Numbered from the stretch's first letter, positions 43,386-52,054 are shown. The stretch: 64,000 bases of DNA from Rhizobium sp. GN54 (GCF_021026345.1 NZ_JAJNCZ010000002.1:62001-126000), one strand, 5' to 3'. Numbers and translations: made by a program. Notes: generated by a model not told the origin, from the sequence alone.

Positions 43386-44288
43386 TTATCGCTTGGTCAG
43401 CTTCAGCTTCTCGCGCACCTCGGCCGGGCCGATGATGCGGGCGCCCATGTTTTCGACGACGGTGACGGCCTTCTCCACGAGCTGGGCATTCGTCGCGAGC
43501 TGGCCCTTGCCGACATAGAGATTGTCCTCCAGCCCGACGCGAACGTTGCCGCCGGCGAGCACGGCGGCGGCCGGATAGGCCATGGCGTTGCGGCCGATCG
43601 AAAAGGCCGAGAAGGTCCAGTTGGCGGGCACATTGTTGACCATCGCCATGTAGGTGTTGAGGTCGTCGGGCGCGCCCCACGGAATGCCCATGCAGAGCTG
43701 GATCAGCACCGGATCCTGGATCAGGCCTTCCTCGACCAGTTGCTTGGCGAACCACAGATGCCCGGTGTCGAAGGCCTCGATCTCGGGGCGGACGCCGAGG
43801 TCGGTCATCTGCTTTGCCATGGCGCGCAGCATCGACGGCGTGTTCGTCATCACGTAGTCGCCGAGCGAGAAGTTCATCGTGCCGCAGTCGAGCGTGCAGA
43901 TCTCCGGCAGGCACTCGGCGACGTGGGAGACGCGCTCGGTGGCGCCGGCCATGTCGGTGCCCTGTTCCTTCAGCGGCAACGGCTTCTCGACGTCGCCGAA
44001 GATCATGTCGCCGCCCATGCCGGCGGTGAGGTTGAGCACGATGTCGACCTCGGCCTGACGGATGCGGTCGGTCACTTCCTTGTAGAGGTCGTTGCGGCGC
44101 GAGGGCGCGCCTGTCTCGGGATCGCGGACGTGACAGTGGATGACGGCAGCACCGGCCTTGGCGGCCTCCACAGCGGCCTCTGCGATCTGCTTCGGCGTGA
44201 TCGGCACGTGCTTCGACTTGCCGACGGTGTCGCCCGAGCCGGTCACGGCGCAGGTGATGAAGACGTCGCGATTCATGGTCAGGGGCAT
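43386..44288 (-). CDS. cdhC: 3-Dehydrocarnitine cleavage enzyme (BKACE family)
   Basis: This 300-residue TIM-barrel protein belongs to the beta-keto acid cleavage (BKACE, PF05853) family, with the zinc ligands H51 and H53 in VIHCHVRDPETG and the LNLTAGMGGDM strand near residue 86. BKACE enzymes condense a beta-keto acid with acetyl-CoA and cleave it; the carnitine version gives betainyl-CoA and acetoacetate from 3-dehydrocarnitine. Its partner is the dehydrogenase immediately downstream. GGGAG sits seven bases before ATG 44288. It is the first gene of the operon and divergent from the CdhR-type regulator. Confidence 0.9.
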   Translation of the reverse strand: MPLTMNRDVFITCAVTGSGDTVGKSKHVPITPKQIAEAAVEAAKAGAAVIHCHVRDPETGAPSRRNDLYKEVTDRIRQAEVDIVLNLTAGMGGDMIFGDVEKPLPLKEQGTDMAGATERVSHVAECLPEICTLDCGTMNFSLGDYVMTNTPSMLRAMAKQMTDLGVRPEIEAFDTGHLWFAKQLVEEGLIQDPVLIQLCMGIPWGAPDDLNTYMAMVNNVPANWTFSAFSIGRNAMAYPAAAVLAGGNVRVGLEDNLYVGKGQLATNAQLVEKAVTVVENMGARIIGPAEVREKLKLTKR

Positions 44289-44402
44289 TTCGTTCTCCCG
44301 TATTTGTTCGTTGCGGCCATTACGAGCCAAGCCGATGCAACGTGCTTTTCAATTTCGGCGGCATTCTTTACACTTCAGGAAGATTGCGAAGGAGTTGCGC
44401 CG

Positions 44403-45377
44403 ATGCTCGAACCGTCGTCGGACACGCTCGAACTGGACATTCTCGTGCTGCCGGAGACGAACCTGATCCTCGTCGCCTCCGTCATAGAGCCCTTGCGCGC
44501 CGCAAACCGGCTCTCCGGGCAGGACCTCTACCGCTGGCGGCTCTTCTCGCCGGATGGTGCGGCGATCGAGACGCGCAGCCGCATTCCCGTTCCCGTCGAC
44601 GGACCGTTCCGGCCCGAGCAGGAGACGGTGCCGCTGTTCATCCTGTCGAGCTACCAGTGGCAGGCGAGCGCCACGCCTGCGCTCAGGCGGCAACTGTCGC
44701 GTACGGCCCGGCACCGCACGATGATGGCGGGGATCGAATCGGGGAGCTGGCTCCTGGCGCAGGCTTGCCTGCTCGACGGCCACTCGGTGACGATCCACTG
44801 GGAGGATCGCGAGGATTTCGCCGCCGCCTATCCGCAGGTCAACGTGCTGACGGAACGCTATGTCATCGACGGCAAGCGCATCACCAGCGGCGGCTCGCTG
44901 CCGACGCTCGACCTGATGCTCGAGATCATCCGGAGACGGCAGGGCTATTCGCTGGCGCTGGAGGTGTCCAGGATCTTCATCTACGAGCACGAGCGCACCG
45001 GCGGGCTGCTGCAGGTGCCTGCGCTCGGCAATATGCGGGTGGCCGACCAGCGGGTCAGCCAGGCGGTGCGGCTGATGGAGGAGACGGTGGAGGCGCCGGT
45101 GACGCTGACGCGGCTCGCCCGCCGGATCGGCATTTCCGCCCGCCACCTGCAGGACCTGTTCCAGGAGACGATGGGGGTGGCGCCGCACCAGCACTATCTG
45201 GCGCTCAGGCTGAACGCGGCCCGGCGCAAGGTGATCGAGACCAGGCACGAATTCGCCGACATCGCCGCCGCCACCGGCTTCAATTCCTCGTCTGCCTTCT
45301 CCCGCAGCTACCGCGCGCACTATCACGAGAGCCCGACGGAAACACGCCGGCGGCTGCGGACGGCGGGGAAGGGGTGA
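44403..45377 (+). CDS. cdhR: GlxA-type AraC regulator, CdhR-like
   Basis: This 324-residue regulator combines a class I glutamine-amidotransferase-like sensor domain (LDILVLPETNLILVASVIEP at residues 10-29; ESGSWLLAQACLLDG near 112) with a C-terminal AraC DNA-binding domain (LTRLARRIGISARHLQDLFQ; GFNSSSAFSRSYRAHY). The nucleophile elbow has Ser rather than Cys (GIESGSW), so it is a sensor, not an amidotransferase. CdhR and GbdR, which respond to carnitine and betaine in Pseudomonas, have this architecture. It is divergent from the carnitine genes; the 114-base gap should contain its site. AAGGAG lies eight bases before ATG 44403. Confidence 0.87.
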   Translation: MLEPSSDTLELDILVLPETNLILVASVIEPLRAANRLSGQDLYRWRLFSPDGAAIETRSRIPVPVDGPFRPEQETVPLFILSSYQWQASATPALRRQLSRTARHRTMMAGIESGSWLLAQACLLDGHSVTIHWEDREDFAAAYPQVNVLTERYVIDGKRITSGGSLPTLDLMLEIIRRRQGYSLALEVSRIFIYEHERTGGLLQVPALGNMRVADQRVSQAVRLMEETVEAPVTLTRLARRIGISARHLQDLFQETMGVAPHQHYLALRLNAARRKVIETRHEFADIAAATGFNSSSAFSRSYRAHYHESPTETRRRLRTAGKG

Positions 45378-45435
45378 GGACTGGGGAAAAGGCGGGCGGC
45401 AGGCCGCTGTCGGCTTCGGGCTCAGGGCATGACCG

Positions 45436-46422
45436 CTATTGCGGGCGTGCATGGCTTCCCGGCGGATGGCCGGTGATGCGCTTGAAGGCGCGGCTGAAAG
45501 CGGCCTGCGAGCCGTATCCGAGCCTCAGTGCCACGGCCTCTATCGGCATCCGCTCCTTCGACAGCCATTGCGTCGCCAGCCGCATGCGCAGTTCCGTCAG
45601 GTAGCGCACGGGCGTCACACCGGTGACCTCCAGGAACCGTTCGGCGAAGACCGAGCGCGAGGCGCCCATGATCTCGGCCAGTTCGGCCACGGTCCATTCG
45701 CGCCCCGGCGCGTTGTGGAGCGCGACGATGACGCGCCCGAGGCGCGGGTCGCGGAGGGCTGCGACCCAGCCGGTGGCATCGCCGCATCCGCATTCCACCC
45801 ACGCCCTGACGATGAAGGCGGCCACCACGTCGGCGAGTCGCGCCAGAATGCCGGCAAAGCCGGCGCGGGCGCCCTTCGCCTCGCGCTCCATCGCCTCCAG
45901 CATCGGCAGGATCTCCGGATAGCGCTCGACCAGCGTGCCGACCAGCATCACCTCCGGCATCAGGGAAACCAGCGGGTGAAGGCCGCCGAGGTCGAATTCC
46001 ATGCAGCCGCTGAAGACGATCGCGCGCTCGTCGGTGCATTCCGATCCGCCCTTGCAGGCGCTGATGGCGCTGACGGAGGCACAAATGGGTGCTGCCGAAA
46101 GCGCGCGGACGTCCTGGCACTGGCTGTCGGGGCGCGAGACAAGGGCATGGCCGCCGCCGCGCGGCAGAAGCACCGCATCGCCGGTGTTCATCGTGTGGAA
46201 GGTGCCGGCCGGCGTGCGCAGGTGGACCGGGCCGCAGGCGACGAAATGAAACTGGGCGCGGCCCTCGACTTCCCCGAAAGCCAGGCCGAAGGGCGGCGTC
46301 ACCTCGATGCGGCGATAGTCGAGGCCGACGAGCCGCATGCCCATCAGCAGCTCGCTGACGAGGTCGGGATGGACGGCGCCGCGCGAGGCAGGGCTGGTGT
46401 TTTCGGACTTACGATCAAGCAT
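45436..46422 (-). CDS. AraC-type regulator with cupin sensor
   Basis: This 328-residue protein has a cupin-type N-terminal sensor (PF12852 style: GMRLVGLDYRRIEVTPPFGL near residue 28; GDAVLLPRGGGHAL near 81) and a C-terminal AraC HTH pair (WTVAELAEIMGASRSVFAER; LGYGSQAAFSRAFKR). It is divergent from an MFS exporter 82 bases away and probably regulates it. A run of Cys residues (ISACKGGSECTDE) sits in the sensor and could be redox- or metal-sensitive, though this is unproven. Confidence 0.87.
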   Translation of the reverse strand: MLDRKSENTSPASRGAVHPDLVSELLMGMRLVGLDYRRIEVTPPFGLAFGEVEGRAQFHFVACGPVHLRTPAGTFHTMNTGDAVLLPRGGGHALVSRPDSQCQDVRALSAAPICASVSAISACKGGSECTDERAIVFSGCMEFDLGGLHPLVSLMPEVMLVGTLVERYPEILPMLEAMEREAKGARAGFAGILARLADVVAAFIVRAWVECGCGDATGWVAALRDPRLGRVIVALHNAPGREWTVAELAEIMGASRSVFAERFLEVTGVTPVRYLTELRMRLATQWLSKERMPIEAVALRLGYGSQAAFSRAFKRITGHPPGSHARPQ

Positions 46423-46504
46423 TGCGGTGTTTGTGCCATAGATCGTCCGAAGCGTCCAGCCTAGGGTTTGTGCAGTGCATCATTCTTCAATCAAGGGCAA
46501 ACCC

Positions 46505-47707
46505 ATGAACCCCACCTTCCATTCCTCCGAAACCGGCGATGCCGTCGACCGGCCCGCCTGGGGCGCCGTGTTCTCCATGGCGCTCGGCGTCTTCGGGCTC
46601 GTGACGGCGGAATTCCTGCCGGCGAGCCTTCTGACGCCGATCGCAGCCGAACTGGCCATCACCGAGGGTGCGGCGGGGCAGGCGGTGACGGCGACCGCGG
46701 TGGTCGGCATGGTCGCGAGCCTGCTGATCACATCGCTGGCCCGCCGGACGGACCGGCGCCACCTCCTGCTGTTCTTCTCGCTGCTCCTGATCGTCTCGAA
46801 CCTGATGGTGGCGTTTGCGCCGGGCATGGCGACGCTCCTTGTCGGCAGGGTGCTGCTCGGGGTCGCGCTCGGCGGCTTCTGGGCGATGGCGACGGCGGTG
46901 ACCATGCGCCTCGTCCCGCCGGCATCGGTGCCGCGGGCGCTGTCGATGATCTTCAGCGGCGTGTCGGCGGCGACGATCGTGGCCGCACCGGTCGGCAGCT
47001 ATCTCGGCGCGCTTGCGGGCTGGCGGACGGTCTTCGTGCTGGCGGCAGGCCTCGGCGCGGCAGCACTCGCAATGCAGTTCCTGACCCTGCCGCGGCTGGC
47101 GCCTGCGGGCGCCACGAGCCTCAAGGCGTCGCTCAGGGTTCTCGTCCGGCCGAGCGTCGGGCTCGGAATCCTGGCCGCCACCCTGGTCTTCGGCGGTCAC
47201 TTCGCCTTCTTCACCTATCTGCGCCCGTTCCTGGAAGCCGATGTCGGTGCCGGCATCGAGACCGTCTCGTCGATCCTGCTCGGCTTCGGGCTTGCCAACT
47301 TCGTCGGAACCCTCGTCGCCGGCCTGCTGATCGGCCGCAGCCTGCGGCTGACCTTGACGCTGATGCCGCTGCTGATGGCCGCGATCGCCTTCGTCCTGAC
47401 GGCGAGCGCGCCGTCGCTGATCCTCGACGCCGCGGTGATCACGCTCTGGGGCCTGCTGTTCGGCGCGGTCCCGGTCGCCTGGTCGACCTGGCTGGCGCGC
47501 ACCGTGCCCGACGAGGCGGAGAGCGCCGGCGGCTTGCTCGTCGCCGCCATCCAGTTCGCCATCGCCATGGGCGCAGCCGTCGGCGGGGTGATCTTCGATA
47601 CCAGCGGAGCCACGGGCGTGTTCACGGCAAGCGGGCTGGTGCTGGCCGCCGCCGCCATCGGCATCCTCCTCGGAGTGAAGCCGCGGCCGGCCGTTTCCGT
47701 CGCCTGA
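46505..47707 (+). CDS. MFS transporter, drug/purine exporter-like
   Basis: A 400-residue, 12-helix major-facilitator protein of the DHA1 branch, with the motif FLPASLLTPIAAELAITEGA near residue 37, an intracellular loop ARRTDRRHLLLFF near 80-92 and GRVLLGVALGGFWAMATA near 120. Relatives export drugs, arabinose or purine ribonucleosides (NepI-like). It is controlled, probably, by the divergent cupin-AraC protein. AAGGGC precedes ATG 46505 at a good distance. A GCCCCGCG/CGCGGGGC hairpin lies just after the stop, in the end of the convergent regulator gene. Confidence 0.86.
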   Translation: MNPTFHSSETGDAVDRPAWGAVFSMALGVFGLVTAEFLPASLLTPIAAELAITEGAAGQAVTATAVVGMVASLLITSLARRTDRRHLLLFFSLLLIVSNLMVAFAPGMATLLVGRVLLGVALGGFWAMATAVTMRLVPPASVPRALSMIFSGVSAATIVAAPVGSYLGALAGWRTVFVLAAGLGAAALAMQFLTLPRLAPAGATSLKASLRVLVRPSVGLGILAATLVFGGHFAFFTYLRPFLEADVGAGIETVSSILLGFGLANFVGTLVAGLLIGRSLRLTLTLMPLLMAAIAFVLTASAPSLILDAAVITLWGLLFGAVPVAWSTWLARTVPDEAESAGGLLVAAIQFAIAMGAAVGGVIFDTSGATGVFTASGLVLAAAAIGILLGVKPRPAVSVA

Positions 47708-47730
47708 CCGGAGAGACTGCGCCCCGCGTG

Positions 47731-49005
47731 TCACCTGCGCGGGGCGGCGTGCCTGTCCGGCGCAGTTTTGCCGGGCGGCGGTGCGGCGGGGTCGCCCTCG
47801 ACCGCGGACAGGATCTCCATCACCGCCTGCGCCGTCTGGCGCGACAGCGCGTTCCGGGGCCAGACGAGGTTCAGGGTCTGCCGGAAGCGGGCGTCGAGGC
47901 GGATCAGCGCCGGCGGGTCGGCAAGGCGGGAGACGGATTGTTCGGGCAGGATCGACAGATAGCCGTGCTCGCGCACGAGATTGACGATGACGGGGATGGA
48001 ATCGACCTCCACCAGCGTCAGCCTCGCCCGCTCGGCAGCAGACAGCGTGCTTGCGATATAGAGGTCGGTCATCTGGCGCAGGCCGCTCCTGGCGCTCGGG
48101 ACGGCGACCGGCAGCCTGCGCAGCAGGTCCGCAACCTCTTCGCCGTCCTTCACCACCGACCTCGAGACGGCGAGCGCCAGCGGCGAACGGCTGACGAGGG
48201 CGCCGTCGAATTCGGCCGGAAAACGATCGACGTCGAGAAGGGCGAGGTCGAACCGGCGGGCCTGCAGGCCGGAGATCAGCTCGTCAGCCGTGGTCGAGGC
48301 GATGAAGAGCGGCTGGCGGGGGTGCTTACCTTGCCAGCCGGCCGCGAGGGTGGCCAGCATGCGGGCAATGTCGCTCTCGTGGCCGAAGGGAATGACGGAG
48401 CCGAGCCGCCACGTCCGCGCGCTCTTGCGGAAGCGCTCGTCGGAAGCCTGCGACAGGTTCGCCCAGATGTTTCCGATGCGCTCGGCGAGCGCAAGGACCG
48501 CGACGCCTGCGTCCGTGCAGGTGACGCCGCCGCGCGAGCGGACGAGCAGGGGGAAGCCGATCTCCCGTTCCAGCCGGGCGAGTTGCCGGGTCAGTTGCGG
48601 CTGTCCGAGCCCGAGCATGCGGGCGGCCCTGCGGATGCTGCCGGCGCCGACCGTCGCGCTGAAGCGGGCGAGGGTCTCGAGCGGGATCTGCGGCATCGGG
48701 CGGACCGGCCGGGGCGGGGTTTGCGGCAAGGGGACGGCCGGGCGGGCGGCGCGTTCGGCGCCGGGGAGAAGCAGTTCCTTCGCCGCCGCTGCGATTTCCG
48801 CCAGCCGATCCATGCGCGCCTGCGCATCGAGCGTCGGTACCAGCATCGCGCCTTCCCGGCGCACGAGCGGCATGGAGATCGCCGCCTCCAGCCGCCGCAG
48901 CGCCGCGCTGGCGCTGGAGGCGGGCCGGCCTTCCAGCCTTGCGGCCGCGCGCACGCTGCCGGTTCGCAGCGTCGCCTCGACGAGGCAGAGTGTGGCAAGA
49001 TCCAT
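47731..49005 (-). CDS. LysR-like regulator with two tandem HTH domains
   Basis: This 424-residue protein has two LysR-type winged HTH domains: one at about residues 1-55 (VEATLRTGSVRAAARLEGRP) and a second at about 105-165 (PLETLARFSATVGAGSIRRA, then GLGQPQLTRQLARLEREIGF). A Pro-rich linker joins them and a standard LysR effector domain follows (TWRLGSVIPFGHESDIARML). Ordinary LysR proteins have one HTH and about 300 residues. GGGAG seven bases before ATG 49005 supports that start. It is divergent from the lyase-hydantoinase operon, and three CGGATA-type half-sites lie between them. Confidence 0.85.
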   Translation of the reverse strand: MDLATLCLVEATLRTGSVRAAARLEGRPASSASAALRRLEAAISMPLVRREGAMLVPTLDAQARMDRLAEIAAAAKELLLPGAERAARPAVPLPQTPPRPVRPMPQIPLETLARFSATVGAGSIRRAARMLGLGQPQLTRQLARLEREIGFPLLVRSRGGVTCTDAGVAVLALAERIGNIWANLSQASDERFRKSARTWRLGSVIPFGHESDIARMLATLAAGWQGKHPRQPLFIASTTADELISGLQARRFDLALLDVDRFPAEFDGALVSRSPLALAVSRSVVKDGEEVADLLRRLPVAVPSARSGLRQMTDLYIASTLSAAERARLTLVEVDSIPVIVNLVREHGYLSILPEQSVSRLADPPALIRLDARFRQTLNLVWPRNALSRQTAQAVMEILSAVEGDPAAPPPGKTAPDRHAAPRR

Positions 49006-49035
49006 TCGCGCGCTCCCGATGCCGGCCATGATTGT

Positions 49036-49078
49036 TCGGATAATGGCATCTACCGTACGGATATTGGGATGTATCCGA
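49036..49078. promoter_or_regulatory. Putative operator: three CGGATA half-sites
   Basis: The 115-base divergent region contains CGGATA at 49037-49042 and 49058-49063, exactly 21 bases apart, and the inverted half TATCCG at 49072-49077, eight bases further on. Two direct sites and one inverted site fit a regulator that carries two DNA-binding domains per chain. Functional binding is inferred. Confidence 0.5.
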
Positions 49079-49120
49079 TTTTTCCACCTTGCATAGAGTT
49101 GTCCGCACAGGGGAACGACA

Positions 49121-50656
49121 ATGCTTGCAAACGCCGAGACCTTCTATCTGACAGGAGAACCGCTGGGCTTTGCCGCGCTGGAGGCCATCGGCCACGCAGC
49201 GACCCGGCCGAAGGCCTGCGAGATGGGCATGGGGCGCATCGGTGCGGCGCGCAAGGTGATCGCCGACCGTCTCGCCTCGGGCCTGCCGGTCTACGGTTCC
49301 AATACCGGCGTCGGCTCGATGAAGGACAAGCTCTGGACGGTCGACGACCTGATGGAGTTCAACCACAACCTCGTCCGGGCGCATCATTTCGGCACCGGTG
49401 AGCCGTTCTCGCTGCCGATCGTGCGCAAGGCGATGGCGATCCGCATCAACACGGCACTGTCAGGCTATTCCGGCTGCAGCCCGGAACTGGTCGGCGCCTT
49501 TCTGGCGCTGCTCGAACGCGACGTCGTCCCCGTGGTGCGCCGGCACGGCTCGATGGGCTGCGCCGATATCGGCCTGATGGGGCAGGTGGCGTCCGTGCTG
49601 ACCGGCGAGGGCGAGGCCTACTTCCAGGGCGAGCGGCTGCCGGCGGCGGTCGCCCTTTCCCGCGCCGGGCTGCAGCCGTTCCGCATGCAGCCGCGCGATG
49701 CGCTGGCCGCGCTCAGCGTCAACGCGATCGCCCATGCGGCGGCGGCCGACGTCACCCGCGAGGCGGCCAAGGCGATCCGCAACCTGATGGTGACGGGGCT
49801 GCTCTCGTCGCTGGCGCTCGGCGCCTCGTCCGACCCCTGGCGGGTGGCCGCAAGGCTTTCCGGCCATGGCGAGGCGCTGGCCGGACGCTGGTTTTCGGCG
49901 CAGGCCGCCTCCTGCGCCTGGCCGAAGCCGTCGGCCATCCACGATCCGCTCAGCCTGCGGATGACGGCGCAGGTGTTCGGCGCCTGCCTCGATACGCTGA
50001 TGAACGCCGCCGAGCGCATCGTCGAGGCGACCGCCCAGACCGACGACAACCCGGTAGTGATCGACGAGTACGTGATGGCGTCCGGCGGCTCGCTGCCGCT
50101 GTCGACGGCGCTCTATGTCGAGGCGGCGCAGACCGGCTTCGCCCATCTCGCCCGCAACGTGCTGAACCGCTGCGTGCTGCTCTCCAACGGCGTGCGCCGC
50201 AACCTGCCGGTCAACCTCGTCGCCCCCGGGGAGGCTGCGACCGGCTTCGGTCCGCTGGTCAAGCTCGCGGTCGAGCTCTACATGCGCATCCAGTCGCTGG
50301 CGCTGCCGATCTCCGCCCAGTCGATCGTCGTCGCCGGCGGGCTGGAGGAGGAGGCGACGTTCCTGCCGCTGATCGTGGAGCGGATGGAGAGCCAGGTGCG
50401 CGACCTGCGCCAGCTCGCGGCACTGGAGGGCATGTTGTCGGCGCAGGCGATCGACCTTGCCGGCGACACTCCGGAGGGCGTCGCCGCGGTCGCCTACGCG
50501 CGGGTGCGGACGGTGACGGAATTCTATCGCAAGGACCGCCTGCTTTCCGCCGAGATCGAGGCGCTGGATCGCGACCTCGCCTGTCCCGATGCGCTCGCCT
50601 CCTTCGCGGCGGCGGCGCCGATGGACGATTTCGACGCGTTCTTTGCGCTGGCGTGA
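49121..50656 (+). CDS. HutH/PAL-superfamily lyase lacking the MIO triad, ergothionase-like
   Basis: The 511-residue protein has the fold and length of histidine ammonia-lyase, including the catalytic-type Y58 in VYGSNTGVG and the end-game TDDNP near 307. The segment that forms the MIO cofactor, normally GSVGASGD, reads GSMGCADIG here (143-151) and is one residue shorter, so MIO cannot form. Also, the usual QDPYSLR is HDPLSLR (274-280), losing the second catalytic Tyr. Ergothionase, which expels trimethylamine from ergothioneine, belongs to this superfamily and, as I recall, needs no MIO because its leaving group is already good. The downstream genes fit that role. Classical HutH activity is unlikely. 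Confidence 0.72.
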   Translation: MLANAETFYLTGEPLGFAALEAIGHAATRPKACEMGMGRIGAARKVIADRLASGLPVYGSNTGVGSMKDKLWTVDDLMEFNHNLVRAHHFGTGEPFSLPIVRKAMAIRINTALSGYSGCSPELVGAFLALLERDVVPVVRRHGSMGCADIGLMGQVASVLTGEGEAYFQGERLPAAVALSRAGLQPFRMQPRDALAALSVNAIAHAAAADVTREAAKAIRNLMVTGLLSSLALGASSDPWRVAARLSGHGEALAGRWFSAQAASCAWPKPSAIHDPLSLRMTAQVFGACLDTLMNAAERIVEATAQTDDNPVVIDEYVMASGGSLPLSTALYVEAAQTGFAHLARNVLNRCVLLSNGVRRNLPVNLVAPGEAATGFGPLVKLAVELYMRIQSLALPISAQSIVVAGGLEEEATFLPLIVERMESQVRDLRQLAALEGMLSAQAIDLAGDTPEGVAAVAYARVRTVTEFYRKDRLLSAEIEALDRDLACPDALASFAAAAPMDDFDAFFALA

Positions 50657-50671
50657 AGAGAGGGGACGCCG

Positions 50672-52054
50672 ATGGCCGAATTCGATCTGGTGGTAAAAGG
50701 AACGGTGGTCCTGCCCGACCGCATCGTCGAGGGCGGCCATGTGGCCGTTCGCGACGGCAAGGTCGTCCATGTCGGGCAGGGGGCGATGCCGGCCGCCCGC
50801 GAGCGCCATGACCTGAAGGGGGCCCTGATCCTGCCCGGCGCGATCGACGCGCAGGTGCATTCGCTGTCGCAGAAGGACCAGGAGGATTTCGTCTGGTCGA
50901 CGCGCTCGGCCGCCGCCGGCGGCGTCACCACGATCGTCGACATGCCCTATGACGAGGGCAACCTCGTCTGCTCGGCCGAGGCCGTCGCACGCAAGGTCGC
51001 GCATGCGGAAAAGCAGGCGCGGGTCGATTTCGCGCTCTATGGAACGATCGACCCGGAGGAGGGGCCGGCGCGCATCGGCGAGATGGTCGAGGCGGGCGTC
51101 GCCGCCTTCAAGTTCTCCACCTTCGGCACCGATCCAAAGCGCTTTCCGCGCATCCCGGCCGCCCTGCTCGAAGACTGCTTCCGCGCGATCGCGCCGACCG
51201 GACTTTCGGCCGGCGTCCACAACGAGGACGACGAGGCGGTGCGGGCGGCGATCGACAAGGTGCGGGCGCTCGGCATCATCGACTGGCGCGCCCACGGCCT
51301 GTCGCGACCGCCGCTGACCGAGCTTCTCGCCACGAACCAGGTCTACGAGACCGGTGCTGCGACCGGCTGCCCGGCCCATGTCGTCCACTGCTCGCTCGGC
51401 CGCGGCTACGAGATCGCGGCCAGCTACCGCGCGCAGGGCCATCGCGCCACGATCGAGTGCTGCATCCACTATCTCACGCTGGACGAGGAAAACGACGTGC
51501 GCCGGCTCGGCGGCAAGGCGAAGATCAACCCGCCGATCCGCCCGCGCGCCGAGGTGGAGAAACTGTGGCGGCACGTGGCGGAGGGCAACGTCACGCTGGT
51601 CTCCACCGATCACGTCAGCTGGTCGGAAGACCGCAAGACCAATCCCGACATGCTTGCGAACGCGTCGGGCGTGCCGGGGCTGGAGGTGATGGTGCCGCTG
51701 TTCGTCAAGGGCGCGCTCGAGCGCGGCATCCCGCTGACGCGCGCGGCCGAGCTGATGAGCCTGAACCCGGCGCGGCATTTCCGTCTCAACCATGTGAAGG
51801 GGGCGCTGGAACCGGGCAAGGATGCCGACATCACCGTGCTGACGCCCGAGCCCTGGACCTACGACGCCGCCGAAAGCGGCCACAACGTTGTCGGCTGGTC
51901 GCCCTATAACGGCATCCGGCTGCCCTGGCGGGTGGCCGGCACATTCCTGCGCGGGAAGCTCGCCTTCGACGGCCGGCGGGTGCTGGCCGAACCGGGCACC
52001 GGCGCCTTCGTGCGGCCGCTGCCGACACGCGTAACACGGGGGGCAGGACAATGA
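50672..52054 (+). CDS. Hydantoinase/dihydroorotase-type amidohydrolase
   Basis: The 460-residue cyclic amidohydrolase has a TIM barrel with metal-ligand positions Q61-V-H63 (PGAIDAQVHS; usually H-x-H), a probable carboxylated K147 (AAFKFSTFG), H183, H236/H239 and D313 (STDHVSW). Such enzymes open hydantoin, dihydropyrimidine or allantoin rings. Beside a carbamoylase and a urocanase homologue the likely reaction is hydantoin-5-propionate to N-carbamoyl-glutamate (inference). It begins 15 bases after the lyase stop and overlaps the carbamoylase gene by four bases (ATGA). Confidence 0.85.
   Translation: MAEFDLVVKGTVVLPDRIVEGGHVAVRDGKVVHVGQGAMPAARERHDLKGALILPGAIDAQVHSLSQKDQEDFVWSTRSAAAGGVTTIVDMPYDEGNLVCSAEAVARKVAHAEKQARVDFALYGTIDPEEGPARIGEMVEAGVAAFKFSTFGTDPKRFPRIPAALLEDCFRAIAPTGLSAGVHNEDDEAVRAAIDKVRALGIIDWRAHGLSRPPLTELLATNQVYETGAATGCPAHVVHCSLGRGYEIAASYRAQGHRATIECCIHYLTLDEENDVRRLGGKAKINPPIRPRAEVEKLWRHVAEGNVTLVSTDHVSWSEDRKTNPDMLANASGVPGLEVMVPLFVKGALERGIPLTRAAELMSLNPARHFRLNHVKGALEPGKDADITVLTPEPWTYDAAESGHNVVGWSPYNGIRLPWRVAGTFLRGKLAFDGRRVLAEPGTGAFVRPLPTRVTRGAGQ

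Noticed and set aside
47721-47745. GCCCCGCG/CGCGGGGC hairpin as a terminator between the MFS and LysR-like genes
   Set aside because: The stem overlaps the end of the LysR-like coding region and lacks a T-run on either strand; it is mentioned only as a possible structure.
46468-49401. A 977-residue frame spanning the MFS and LysR-like genes on the plus strand
   Set aside because: It crosses two well-supported genes in another frame and strand, has no family pattern and is Arg/Gly/Ala-rich, as expected for a shadow frame.
49121-50656. Calling the lyase a normal histidine ammonia-lyase (HutH)
   Set aside because: The MIO triad, the second catalytic Tyr and the NGT motif are all missing, and the pathway partners differ from a histidine-utilisation operon.
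49460-52051. An 863-residue minus-strand frame opposite the lyase and hydantoinase
   Set aside because: No motif or hydrophobicity pattern of a real protein; the plus-strand genes have catalytic motifs and overlapping starts.
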